From: Roseibium sp.
Lineage (GTDB): Bacteria; Pseudomonadota; Alphaproteobacteria; Rhizobiales; Stappiaceae
Assembly: GCA_017643925.1 (NCBI GenBank)
Contig: JAEPML010000005.1
Location: 182,265-246,264 of the forward strand
Reading direction: 5' to 3'
Length of the DNA: 64,000 nt
A model generated the notes under the pieces. The model did not search any database. It saw only the letters and a program-made list of their open reading frames with translations, and was not told the origin of the DNA. Both the position numbers and the translations under genes were made by a program. Numbering within the stretch: position 1 is the first letter of the stretch; every line of letters starts with the position of its first letter. Below, one piece after another: positions 27,916 through 36,464 of the stretch.

Positions 27916-29502
27916 TTATTCGGAGATGCTCATGAAGCGGGTCGGATGAACATTGAGGAGGTTGTTCTCAAATCCGGAAACCTTGTCGGATACCAGGTTC
28001 ATCGAGCCGTAGTACATCATCGGAATGAACGGCAAGTCGCGCATGAACAGCTCTTCGGCCTGCTTCAGGATGCCGGCACGCTTTTCCAGATCGACGGTTG
28101 CTGCGGCTTCATCCATCAGCGCGTCATATTCCGGATTTTCGTAACGGGCGTAGTTGAAACCGGTATTGTCGCTTTCAACCATGAACAGGAAGTTCTGCGG
28201 ATCCGAATAGTCACCGATCCAGCCAGCACGGGCGATGTCAAAGTCCTGACGATCACGCAGCATGGCGTAGTGGGTCTTGGTGTCCGTGTTGACCATGTTC
28301 ACTTCAACACCAAGCGGCTTCCACATGTCCGCAATCGCGACTGCGGTGTTCTTGTGGTTCTCGGAGGTGTTGTAGTTGATGGTCAGCGTGACAGGATTGT
28401 CCGGGCCGAAACCTGCGTTTTTCAGCAACTCGATCGCTTTTTCTTCACGATCGATCTGGGACATGTCCTTGTAATCGGCGAAAGCCGGATCACCATAGTT
28501 GCCGATGCCTGGCGGCACGAAGGAGTACGCGGCAACCATCGTGGAGCCCCAGATTTCGTCCGCGAGGAATTCACGGTCGATCGCCATGGACAGCGCCTGG
28601 CGAACGTCCGGGTTCTTCAGCGTCTCGTCTTCGTGGTTCAACGCGTAATAATAGGTGCCGAGATAAGGCGCCACGCGGAACTGATCGCCGAGATTCTCCT
28701 GCATGAAGGCAACCTGCTCGGTCGGCGCATCATTGTTGGTGTGGAGTTCACCAGCCTGGAACCGGCGGAGTGCCGCACCACGATCTTCCGTCGGATAGAA
28801 GAAGACTGTGTCGATCTTGACGTTGTCCGCGTCGTGGAAGTTCGGGTTTTTCGTGGCTTTCACGTGGGCGTTTGGGATGAACTCAGCCAGCGTATAGGCC
28901 CCGTTGGTGACCATGTTTTCCGGCTTCACGAAGTCGCTGCCATGCGCTTCGACACTTGCCGGGTGAACCGGAAGGCCGGTCTGGTGGGTCAGCTGCTCGA
29001 TGAAATAGGGAGTTGGAGACTCAAGTGTGATCTCCAGCGTTTGATCATCAATAGCCTGTACGCCAACTTCTTCAGGAGCGAGATCGCCCTTGTTGACCTT
29101 CTCGGCATTCTTGATCGGATAAAGAATATTAGCGTATTTGGCGCCCGTTTCCGGGGTCATGATGCGGCGAATGGAATAAACAAAATCGCCGGCGACAACC
29201 GGATCACCATTGGACCACTTCGCGTTGTCGCGCAGTTTGAAAGTGTAGACCGTACCGTCGTCGGATACAGACCACTCTTCCGCGACGCCCGGAATAACCT
29301 TGCCGGCCGCGCTGTAGGCAACCAGGCCTTCATAGAGATCGCGCAGAATATGCGCTTCATATGTCGTTGATGTCTTGTGCTGATCCAGTGTTTCCGGGTC
29401 AGCGGTGTTGCCGCGGTGATAAACCACCTCTGCAACCGCCGTTAGAGACGTAGCTGCCATCAAAGCAGCCGCAAGCGCTGTCACGCGCATGGACTTGAAC
29501 AT
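27916..29502 (-). CDS. Peptide ABC importer substrate-binding protein (OppA type)
   Basis: 528 residues from the ATG at 29502, which has GGGGAG 6 nt upstream and begins a signal peptide (ALAAALMAATSLTAVAEV). Class C solute-binding protein: YHRGNTADPETLDQHKTST, DNAKWSNGDPVVAGDFVYSIRRIM, VNTDTKTHYAMLRDRQDFDIARAGWIGDYSDPQNFL. These are close to OppA wording, so oligopeptides including cell-wall peptides are likely cargo. First gene of the operon; the operon promoter should lie in 29503-29724. Confidence 0.96.
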   Translation of the reverse strand: MFKSMRVTALAAALMAATSLTAVAEVVYHRGNTADPETLDQHKTSTTYEAHILRDLYEGLVAYSAAGKVIPGVAEEWSVSDDGTVYTFKLRDNAKWSNGDPVVAGDFVYSIRRIMTPETGAKYANILYPIKNAEKVNKGDLAPEEVGVQAIDDQTLEITLESPTPYFIEQLTHQTGLPVHPASVEAHGSDFVKPENMVTNGAYTLAEFIPNAHVKATKNPNFHDADNVKIDTVFFYPTEDRGAALRRFQAGELHTNNDAPTEQVAFMQENLGDQFRVAPYLGTYYYALNHEDETLKNPDVRQALSMAIDREFLADEIWGSTMVAAYSFVPPGIGNYGDPAFADYKDMSQIDREEKAIELLKNAGFGPDNPVTLTINYNTSENHKNTAVAIADMWKPLGVEVNMVNTDTKTHYAMLRDRQDFDIARAGWIGDYSDPQNFLFMVESDNTGFNYARYENPEYDALMDEAAATVDLEKRAGILKQAEELFMRDLPFIPMMYYGSMNLVSDKVSGFENNLLNVHPTRFMSISE

Positions 29503-29724
29503 ATCGTTCTCCCCTGTAGAGTTTTTGTAGATGCAAATGGAACGATGCGAGACAAGATTCCACCTTCTTTGCGCGCAATCAAGCATCTCCCAACGGCACA
29601 TTTCGAGAACAGCCGCAAAAAGGCGATGTTTTTGCGCCTTGATGCGGATATTGGAAATATTTTTCCTGAGTTTTACTATTCAGTCAAATAAACCCGCGAT
29701 GTTTCGCGAAATTTTGTTTCAAAA

Positions 29725-30222
29725 TCAACGGCAAAAGCGATACTTTCCGCTATAGGCGAGGTATGTGCCGGTGTTGGGATTAAAGGATTTAAATTTCCTG
29801 GAGCAATATGCCACCCACTGAGGCGTGAAAGGTGCCAGACCATTCTTGGTAACCGGTACACGCTGTGGTTGTCCGACATGCGTGCGCGGCGCGATATAGA
29901 CACGTGAGCGGCGCGGATAGACCCGTGACCTGTAAGGATAGGCGCGCATGTCATAGGGGTGATAGTAGTAAGGGGGGCCATAAGGCCGGTATGGAGGCCC
30001 TGCAAAGCCACCGTAGAAGAAACCGCCGCGATACCCACCTGTGCCAAACGCTATGCCGACACCGCTGCCGCCAAACCAGACACCGTTGGCCTGCGCATCC
30101 TTGGTGCCGGACAATGTGGAAACAACAAGAACAGACACTGCCAAAACGGCAGCGGACAAACAGGCCAGAACGGCCCTGCGCATGGGTCCGGAATTTTCGG
30201 GACGCTTGATCAGATAAGGCAT
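29725..30222 (-). CDS. BA14K-like secreted protein
   Basis: 165 residues. Signal anchor or signal peptide (VLACLSAAVLAVSVLVVSTL), then a low-complexity Gly/Tyr/Pro part (FFYGGFAGPPYRPYGPPYYYHP) and Arg/Tyr-rich linker, and a C-terminal BA14K motif: WVAYCSRKFKSFNPNTGTY and YSGKYRFCR with two Cys. BA14K proteins are periplasmic or surface proteins of Rhizobiales, described as lectin-like immunogens in Brucella. AGGAG stands 9 nt before ATG. Confidence 0.88.
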   Translation of the reverse strand: MPYLIKRPENSGPMRRAVLACLSAAVLAVSVLVVSTLSGTKDAQANGVWFGGSGVGIAFGTGGYRGGFFYGGFAGPPYRPYGPPYYYHPYDMRAYPYRSRVYPRRSRVYIAPRTHVGQPQRVPVTKNGLAPFTPQWVAYCSRKFKSFNPNTGTYLAYSGKYRFCR

Positions 30223-30432
30223 GGTTTCAAACTCCTGCCAGCCTTTGAAAGGCTGTCTTCTCGCAATCGGCCCCTGTCCACAACGACAAACTATAGCTCA
30301 ATTCTGCTGGAAAATCTCGAATTGGCCGATCAAAAATGCCTCACCACTTGGTCCGACCCGCTTGCGCCTCCTCTTTTCGACCAGTAAACCGGGCGCCGAT
30401 CCGACACACTGATTTGGTTTTCAAAGGCAACC

Positions 30433-32244
30433 ATGGCCCCGCCACTCCTCACGCTTCGCGACATTCACCTGACTTTCGGCGGAACACCGCTGCTGACCGG
30501 CGCGGAATTCTCCGTTTCCGAAGGCGAACGCATGTGCCTGGTCGGGCGGAACGGATCCGGAAAATCCACGCTGCTCAAGATTGCGGCCGGCCTGGTGGAA
30601 ATGGACAGCGGCGAACGCTTCTTCCAGCCGGGACGGACGGTGCGCTACCTGCCCCAGGATCCGGATCTGTCCGCCTATGCCTCGACACTTGACTATGTCA
30701 ACGAAGGCCTGACCGAAGGCGACGACCCGTATCGGGGAGCCTATCTGCTGGAAGTTCTGGGCCTGACCGGCACGGAAGACCCGAATTCGCTTTCCGGCGG
30801 CGAAGCCCGCAGGGCAGCGCTTGCCCGCACGCTTGCCCCGGAACCGGATATCCTGCTTCTGGATGAGCCGACCAACCACCTGGACCTTCCGGCGATCGAG
30901 TGGCTTGAAGAGGAACTCAAGAGCCTCAAGTCTGCCCTTGTGCTGATCTCGCACGACCGCCGTTTCCTGGAAAACCTGTCGCGCGCCACCGTGTGGATCG
31001 ACCGAGGCACCTCCCGGCGCATGGAAAAGGGCTTTGCCCATTTCGAGATCTGGCGCGACGAGGTGTTCGAGCAGGAAGAAATCGATCAGCAGAAACTCGC
31101 GCAGAAGATCAAGCGCGAAGAGCACTGGATGACCTACGGCGTCACGGCCAGGCGCAAGCGCAACATGCGCCGCGTGCGCGAACTTGCCGATCTGCGGAAG
31201 CAGATACGCGAGCATCGGGGACCGCAGGGAACCGCAAAGCTCAATGCGACCGAGGCGGAGGTGTCGGGAAAGCTGGTCATTGAAGCCAAGGGCATCTCGA
31301 AAACATATGGCGAGCGAACCATCGTTCGAGATTTTTCCACCCGCATTCAACGCGGTGACCGGGTCGGCTTTGTTGGCCCGAATGGCGCCGGCAAGACCAC
31401 GCTTCTCAAGATGCTCACCGGTGAGCTCGCACCGGACACGGGATCAACGCGGCTTGGCACGAACCTGGAGATGGTCACGCTCGACCAGAAGCGCGAAAAA
31501 CTTGATCTCAATGACAGTCTGTCATCCGTGCTGACCGGCGGACGCGGTGACATGGTCGTCATCGGAGACCAGACCAAGCATGTCATGTCCTACATGAAGG
31601 ACTTTCTGTTTTCACCGGAACAGGCCAAAACGCCGGTCCATGCGCTTTCGGGCGGTGAGCGTGCCCGCGCAATGCTCGCCCGTGCACTCGCCAACAAGTC
31701 CAACATGATGGTGCTCGACGAGCCCACCAACGACCTCGACCTGGAAACGCTGGACCTGCTTCAGGAACTTCTCGCCGACTATCCGGGGACTGCGCTGATC
31801 GTTTCCCATGACCGCGACTTTCTCGACCGTGTCGCAACGTCCGTGATCGTCGCGGAAGACAAGGGTGTCTGGCGGGAATATGCCGGCGGGTACACTGATA
31901 TGCTCGCCCAGAGAGGCGAAGGCGTAAAAGCAAGAAAAACAGAGAAAACGGCACCTGCAAAGAAGGATAAGTCAGCGTCCTCAACGACCTCTGCCGCAAA
32001 GCCTCAATCAAAATCGAAACTGACCTTTACACAGCAGCATCTGCTGAAATCCCTGCCGGGGAAAATCGAGGAACTTGAAGCAAAGCTTGAACGACTTCAG
32101 GCCGACATGAATGACCCGGAGCTTTACGTTAAGAATCCTGATAAATTTGCCAAGTTATCGCAGCAAATTACTGATCTTGCGGCAGAAAAAGACTCTGCCG
32201 AAGAAGAGTGGCTGGAGCTTGAAATGCTCGCCGAGGAGAGTTGA
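30433..32244 (+). CDS. uup: ABC-F ATPase Uup
   Basis: 603 residues. Soluble protein with two ABC domains and no membrane part. First: GRNGSGKSTLLKI, LSGGEARRAALAR, LLLDEPTNHLDLP. A linker with many basic residues follows, then the second: GPNGAGKTTLLKM, LSGGERARAMLAR, MVLDEPTNDLDLE. The C-terminal tail (about 500-603) is Lys/Ala-rich followed by a coiled coil (LPGKIEELEAKLERLQADM), which is the DNA-binding tail of Uup. Acts on ribosomes/DNA rather than transport. Single gene. Confidence 0.95.
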   Translation: MAPPLLTLRDIHLTFGGTPLLTGAEFSVSEGERMCLVGRNGSGKSTLLKIAAGLVEMDSGERFFQPGRTVRYLPQDPDLSAYASTLDYVNEGLTEGDDPYRGAYLLEVLGLTGTEDPNSLSGGEARRAALARTLAPEPDILLLDEPTNHLDLPAIEWLEEELKSLKSALVLISHDRRFLENLSRATVWIDRGTSRRMEKGFAHFEIWRDEVFEQEEIDQQKLAQKIKREEHWMTYGVTARRKRNMRRVRELADLRKQIREHRGPQGTAKLNATEAEVSGKLVIEAKGISKTYGERTIVRDFSTRIQRGDRVGFVGPNGAGKTTLLKMLTGELAPDTGSTRLGTNLEMVTLDQKREKLDLNDSLSSVLTGGRGDMVVIGDQTKHVMSYMKDFLFSPEQAKTPVHALSGGERARAMLARALANKSNMMVLDEPTNDLDLETLDLLQELLADYPGTALIVSHDRDFLDRVATSVIVAEDKGVWREYAGGYTDMLAQRGEGVKARKTEKTAPAKKDKSASSTTSAAKPQSKSKLTFTQQHLLKSLPGKIEELEAKLERLQADMNDPELYVKNPDKFAKLSQQITDLAAEKDSAEEEWLELEMLAEES

Positions 32245-32355
32245 ACCCATTCGAGCAACGGTTCTGTTGCCTCAACAGACCGTGCAATGTGCGGGCAGAA
32301 ATGACCAGGAACCGCGGCTCGGAGGCCAGGGAACCTTTTGCCCGCAGAGGAATGC

Positions 32356-32934
32356 TCAGCGCTGTTCCCGCAGATCCTTGTAAAACACCGTCGTCGCGTC
32401 GAGGTTGCCGTGGCTGCCATAGGCATAGTCGGGGATGGTGCCGACCTTCCGGTAGCCGCAGGTGGGATAGAGCTTTTCAGCGCGGTCACCGGTCACGGTG
32501 TCCAGAACCAGGAGCCAGCGATCCAGTGACCGCGCCAATCCATCGATGGCGGTCATCAGATGCCGCGCAAGTCCCTTTCGGCGATGATCAGGGTGCACCA
32601 TCAGTTTGGCCACCTCCGCCCGATGCTGACCATTCGCCTGCGGCGCCAGGACCAACATCACAACGCCGGTGATCTCATCGCCGTCGCGGCTGACCATCAT
32701 GAAGGCCTCTCCGCTCTGCAAGGCAGGCAGCCGTGATTGCCAGAAATCCTCGGCTTGCCCTTGTGACAAGGGCAATATGAAACCAATCCCGGCGCCATCC
32801 TCGACACAGGCTTTCAAAAGGCCTCCTAGTCCCGGCAAGACATCCTGAGCGTCCGTAGGCGACAGAAGGGATACGGGTGCCTCCGGCTGAAATGAAAGGG
32901 CCGCATCGGAGGGTTCGATCGTTTTTGGGGTCAT
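32356..32934 (-). CDS. GNAT family N-acetyltransferase
   Basis: 192 residues. The acetyl-CoA site is seen as VAKLMVHPDHRRKGLARHLMTAID (motif A, RRKGLA) at about 110-135, followed by LLVLDTVTGDRAEKLYPTCGYRKVGTIPDYA, with the ending Tyr-containing motif B. Substrate unknown. Its ATG overlaps the stop of the XRE-cupin gene as ATGA, so the two are coupled, and the regulator may control it. Confidence 0.93.
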   Translation of the reverse strand: MTPKTIEPSDAALSFQPEAPVSLLSPTDAQDVLPGLGGLLKACVEDGAGIGFILPLSQGQAEDFWQSRLPALQSGEAFMMVSRDGDEITGVVMLVLAPQANGQHRAEVAKLMVHPDHRRKGLARHLMTAIDGLARSLDRWLLVLDTVTGDRAEKLYPTCGYRKVGTIPDYAYGSHGNLDATTVFYKDLREQR

Positions 32935-33488
32935 GGGGTTATTACCGTCAGAAGATAGCGCGCAGTGTCCGGTCCCGGAGCATGGTACGCATTGGCAGCG
33001 TTGAGACGAAAACGCAGGCAGTCGCCAGGCTCAAGTTCGTGCCTTTCGTCACCGATCGTCATCACCAAGGCACCTTCCAGAAGCACAAGATGATGTTCGA
33101 GGTCCGGCAGTGGCGGTACGGAATAGGAAATCGTTTCGCCCGCCGGTAATTCGCCTTCAATGACGCTGCCCCGAAAGCCGTTGGTCACGGGTGAAACGCT
33201 TCGACGCATGAAGCCCGTGGCAGGGTCTTTCCAAACGGGCTGGTCCGCGCGTGCGACCCTGACATCAAGGGTGGGTGCACCGAAACCGAACAGTTCTGCC
33301 ATCGAGAGACCAAAGGCCTGCGCCAGTTGCCCCAGAACGACCGCGGTTGGACTCGTATCGCCGCGTTCTATGCGTGACAGGGTTGCCCGGCTGATCCCGG
33401 TGCGCTCTGAAAGCTCGTCCAGGGACCAATTGCGGGCGCGGCGTAGATCGGTCAGCCGTCTGGCAAGATCTTCGTCCATGTTTGACAT
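32931..33488 (-). CDS. XRE-family regulator with C-terminal cupin
   Basis: 185 residues from the ATG at 33488; GGAAA lies 5 nt upstream. Other in-frame starts (33500, 33479) are possible. N-terminal HTH (about 5-60: RRARNWSLDELSERTGISRATLSRIERGDTSP) and a C-terminal cupin (about 110-180: VIEGELPAGETISY, LEHHLVLLEGALVMTIGDERHELEPGDCLRF). The type usually represses its own operon and senses a small ligand with the cupin. A perfect 18-bp palindrome lies 22 bp upstream. Coupled to the GNAT gene. Confidence 0.94.
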   Translation of the reverse strand: MSNMDEDLARRLTDLRRARNWSLDELSERTGISRATLSRIERGDTSPTAVVLGQLAQAFGLSMAELFGFGAPTLDVRVARADQPVWKDPATGFMRRSVSPVTNGFRGSVIEGELPAGETISYSVPPLPDLEHHLVLLEGALVMTIGDERHELEPGDCLRFRLNAANAYHAPGPDTARYLLTVITP

Positions 33489-33510
33489 ACATTTTTCCAT
33501 ATTTGAGATT

Positions 33511-33528
33511 TTTCTCATATATGAGAAA
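33511..33528. promoter_or_regulatory. Perfect 18-bp palindrome, operator of XRE-cupin gene
   Basis: TTTCTCATATATGAGAAA, perfect 9-bp arms, between the promoter region and start of the XRE-cupin gene. A related half-site (CATATTTGAGA) lies nearer the gene at 33499-33509. The symmetry and position strongly suggest autoregulation. Confidence 0.75.
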
Positions 33529-33646
33529 TATGAAAATGCCAAGAGTAAACCTTCTCTACTCCCGACGGGTTATCCAAATTTCGGGATCCTGCGCGGCCAT
33601 GTCCCCCGGGCCGCGCCAACCAACGATGCCGGGTGCAAAACGAAAA

Positions 33647-33671
33647 CAGCCCCGGACCGTGTCCGGGGCTG
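33647..33671 (-). terminator. Rho-independent terminator of fabF-like gene
   Basis: CAGCCCCGGAC/GTCCGGGGCTG, an 11-bp stem with a 3-nt loop. Read on the minus strand it is followed by TTTTCGTTTT, and it begins 36 bp after the stop of the ketosynthase gene. Confidence 0.85.
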
Positions 33672-33706
33672 CGAATTTGCGCGTTGCTGTGCGGTCTTGA
33701 AAGTCC

Positions 33707-34969
33707 TCAGACTTTCGAAAACACCGCACTGGCATTGACGCCGCCAAAGCCGAAACCGTTGGTCAGCACATGATCGACCTGCCGTTCGATTGCCTTGCCC
33801 GGGATCATCTCGAACCGGGTCATGGCTTCATCGGGAGCATCAAGATTGCGGGACGGAGGCAACATGCCGGTGACCAGCGCCTTGACGCAGGCAATTGCCT
33901 CAACGGCCCCGGCTGCGCCCAGAAGATGACCGAACATGGACTTGGAAGAAGAGACCCCGAGATCCTTACCCCTGCCCTCGAACAGCGTCGTCAATGCGGC
34001 AATCTCGGCGGCATCGCCGACGGGTGTGGACGTCGAGTGGGCATTGACGTAGCCGATATCCGCCGGACTAAGACCTGCTGTCGCGAGGGCCTGCCGCATC
34101 GCCCGCAATCCCCCCTCTCCGTCCGGCGACGAAGCTGTTACGTGGTAGGCGTCCGCGCTGGTGCCATAACCCTTCAGCTCGACAAGGATATTTGCCCCCC
34201 GGGCCCTGGCGTGTTCCAGCTCTTCCAGAACCAGAATGCCCGCACCTTCACCCATGATGAAGCCATCGCGGTCCTGATCGAACGGGCGCGATGCGTGGGC
34301 GGGATCGTCATTGCGCTTGGAGGACATGGCCTTGGCGGCACAAAACCCCGCATAGGACACCTTGTCGATGCAGGCTTCCGCCCCTCCGGCAACCATGACA
34401 TCGGCTTCTCCGGAGCGGATCAGTCTTGCAGCGTCTCCCAGCGCCTGAAGGCTGGCTGCACAGGCCGTGACGGGCGCTCCGAGTGGTCCTTTCAACCCGT
34501 GACGGATTGAGACCTGACCGGCCGCCAGGTTGGCCAGGAAGGAAGGCACAAGGAACGGAGACGCCCTGCGGGGCCCCTTCTCGTCAACAAGCCGGGTGCC
34601 GGCAGTCATGGCCGGGAAACCTCCGACACCGGTCCCGATAATTGTTCCCGTGCGCTGCTTGTCCGTTTCCGATACCGGCGACCACCCGGCACTCTCCAAG
34701 GCTTCCTGCGCGGCACCGATTGCGAAATGGATAAACCTGTCGGACCGGCGCTGTTCACGCGGCTCCATGACCGCGTTCACATCGAACCCGTGTTCATCCT
34801 CTTCGCGGGTAGGCACCTCTCCTGCGACCTGACAGGCCAGGTCGCTCGCATCGAAGTAACTGATTTTGCGGATACCATTGGCTCCTGCGGTCAGCCGGTT
34901 CCAGAAAGCCTCGACACCCGTCCCCACGGGTGAAACAACTCCAAGACCGGTCACTACAACTCGCCGCAT
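33707..34969 (-). CDS. Beta-ketoacyl-ACP synthase II-type enzyme
   Basis: 420 residues, standard KAS II length. Condenses malonyl-ACP with acyl chains. The nucleophile Cys170 is in VTACAASLQ, the two His are in NAHSTSTPVGD (about 310) and SMFGHLLGAAGAVEA (about 346). The usual Gly in NAHGTSTP is Ser here. There is no acp, fabG or fabD beside it, so it is probably not the main fabF but a second copy or an enzyme of a special fatty acid or polyketide path. Downstream of a MarR gene with a 97-bp gap, same strand. Confidence 0.93.
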   Translation of the reverse strand: MRRVVVTGLGVVSPVGTGVEAFWNRLTAGANGIRKISYFDASDLACQVAGEVPTREEDEHGFDVNAVMEPREQRRSDRFIHFAIGAAQEALESAGWSPVSETDKQRTGTIIGTGVGGFPAMTAGTRLVDEKGPRRASPFLVPSFLANLAAGQVSIRHGLKGPLGAPVTACAASLQALGDAARLIRSGEADVMVAGGAEACIDKVSYAGFCAAKAMSSKRNDDPAHASRPFDQDRDGFIMGEGAGILVLEELEHARARGANILVELKGYGTSADAYHVTASSPDGEGGLRAMRQALATAGLSPADIGYVNAHSTSTPVGDAAEIAALTTLFEGRGKDLGVSSSKSMFGHLLGAAGAVEAIACVKALVTGMLPPSRNLDAPDEAMTRFEMIPGKAIERQVDHVLTNGFGFGGVNASAVFSKV

Positions 34970-35066
34970 CTTCTTTCCTCACTTCACTTGGCTTAGATCG
35001 CGTGCCCCCAGCGACCCCGTATCGGTGTGGAGCCCGCTGATAATTCGGGCGGGTCCGTACAAACTT

Positions 35067-35486
35067 TCAAAGGCTGGACAATTTCTTCAACGCGCTGATT
35101 GTCTTCAGAAAATTCTCTTCTCCGAGATGCTCCATCACATCTCCCTGCGCCTGCCGCCAGAGCGGCAGGGCGTCCTCGAGCAGCTGTGTGCCCTTGTCCG
35201 TCAGCTGGTAGCACTTGCCCCTGCCATCTTCGGACATCACCGAACTGACCAGTCCGTCGCGCTCCAGCAATGCAATGTTCCGAACCAGTGTTGTCCGGTC
35301 CATCGACAATCGCTCGGCAAGTTCACCGGTCATTTCCCGGTTGGTCTGGCGAATTGCAACAAGCACCGAAAACTGACCGGCTGTCATGCCGACCTGACGG
35401 GCAAGCCGGTCATAGTGCCGGCTGACGGCGCGTGCGGCCTTGCGCGCATTGTTCAACACACAGAGGGTGAAATCATCCTGCTCCAT
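35067..35486 (-). CDS. MarR family transcriptional regulator
   Basis: 139 residues from the ATG at 35486, with AAGGAGG directly upstream; an ORF start at 35513 would lie beyond the operator and is rejected. Winged-helix core: AGQFSVLVAIRQTNREMTGELAERLSMDRTTLVRNIALLERDGLV and SVMSEDGRGKCYQLTDKGTQLLEDALPLW. It likely represses itself and perhaps the ketosynthase gene (same strand) and the divergent HdeD-like gene. Ligand unknown; phenolic acids and lipids are common for the family. Confidence 0.94.
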   Translation of the reverse strand: MEQDDFTLCVLNNARKAARAVSRHYDRLARQVGMTAGQFSVLVAIRQTNREMTGELAERLSMDRTTLVRNIALLERDGLVSSVMSEDGRGKCYQLTDKGTQLLEDALPLWRQAQGDVMEHLGEENFLKTISALKKLSSL

Positions 35487-35494
35487 GCCTCCTT

Positions 35495-35510
35495 GTGTGC
35501 ATATACACAC
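35495..35510. promoter_or_regulatory. MarR operator (autoregulatory)
   Basis: GTGTGCATATACACAC is a 16-bp inverted repeat with one mismatched pair, directly abutting the ribosome binding site of the MarR gene. It has the same length and a similar GCATAT centre as the palindrome before hmgA. Confidence 0.65.
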
Positions 35511-35638
35511 CAAAAGTCAAGGTCTCCCGGGAATTGGACGGTCAGCGAAATCCACTGGCAGAACTGTCATCGGCAGTTTGCGTTTTACTGCGAAGCAGTT
35601 ACCGTGGCGCTAGCAACCTGAACGTGAGGAGGGTCAAG

Positions 35639-36202
35639 ATGGCAGATGCAGGTCAGGCTTTGGAAGACATGAGAGCGAAAATCCAGGAAAACTGGGGCTG
35701 GTTCCTGGCGCTTGGTATCGCATTGGTAATTGGCGGAATCATCCTGATTGCCGCGCCTTTGGCGACATCCATCGCGGTCACGATCCTGATTGCCGCGGTC
35801 CTGTTTTTCGGCGGACTTGTCCAGATCTACAACTCGTTCAAGACCACAGGCACGTCCAGTTTTCTCTGGAACCTGATCACCGGTGTGATCGCGGTCATTG
35901 GCGGTATCGTCATCTATGTGAACCCCCTGGCCGGCACATTTGCGCTGACCCTGGTGATTGCTGCGATCTTCGCCGCCCAAGGCGTCAGTCAGATCCTGCT
36001 GGCGTTCAAGCTGCGGCCACATGAAGGCTGGGTCTGGGTCCTGATAGCAGGCGTCGTTTCCCTTGCTGCAGGTATCATGATCTGGATGGATCTTCCGGGG
36101 TCCGCCGCTTGGGCACTCGGTCTCATCGCAGGTGTGTCGGTGCTGGTAAACGGCTGGAGCTACATAGCAATTGCCCTCGCCGCCAGGGCCTCCAAGAGCT
36201 GA
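35639..36202 (+). CDS. HdeD-like (DUF308) membrane protein
   Basis: 187 residues from the ATG at 35639 with GAGGAGG upstream. Six hydrophobic helices in three pairs, with repeats of the form GIALVIGGIILIAAPLATSIAVTI, LITGVIAVIGGIVIYVNPLAGTFAL and LIAGVVSLAAGIMIWMDLPGSAAWALG. This is the HdeD/DUF308 pattern, linked in E. coli to acid resistance at high density; elsewhere the role is unknown. Divergent from the MarR gene; followed by a clear terminator. Confidence 0.92.
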   Translation: MADAGQALEDMRAKIQENWGWFLALGIALVIGGIILIAAPLATSIAVTILIAAVLFFGGLVQIYNSFKTTGTSSFLWNLITGVIAVIGGIVIYVNPLAGTFALTLVIAAIFAAQGVSQILLAFKLRPHEGWVWVLIAGVVSLAAGIMIWMDLPGSAAWALGLIAGVSVLVNGWSYIAIALAARASKS

Positions 36203-36227
36203 CGACCCCTACTGGTCACAATTTATC

Positions 36228-36265
36228 CCCACTCGGCAGTTCGATGTTGCCGGGTGGGTTTTTTT
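36228..36265 (+). terminator. Rho-independent terminator of HdeD-like gene
   Basis: CCCACTCGGCA paired with TGCCGGGTGGG (one mismatch) around a 9-nt loop, followed by seven T. Begins 25 bp after the stop. Confidence 0.9.
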
Positions 36266-36464
36266 GTGTACCTTCCAAATCTGGTTTCAACCGAAGGCGC
36301 TCGCCTTCCAAAAGGCTTATAGATGGATGTTTGCAATTCTCGGGCGCAATCCCGGCAATCCTCATAACAAAGCCTACTGGTGGTGGCCGCCTCCAGGCCT
36401 CCGTTGATGTTTGCACCTCTTGGTGCGGATCTGACCATTCCTTACATTGACGGAAACACTTCGA

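Noticed and set aside
27835..29370. 511-codon plus-strand ORF
   Set aside because: Antisense to the OppA-type binding protein; composition of a shadow.
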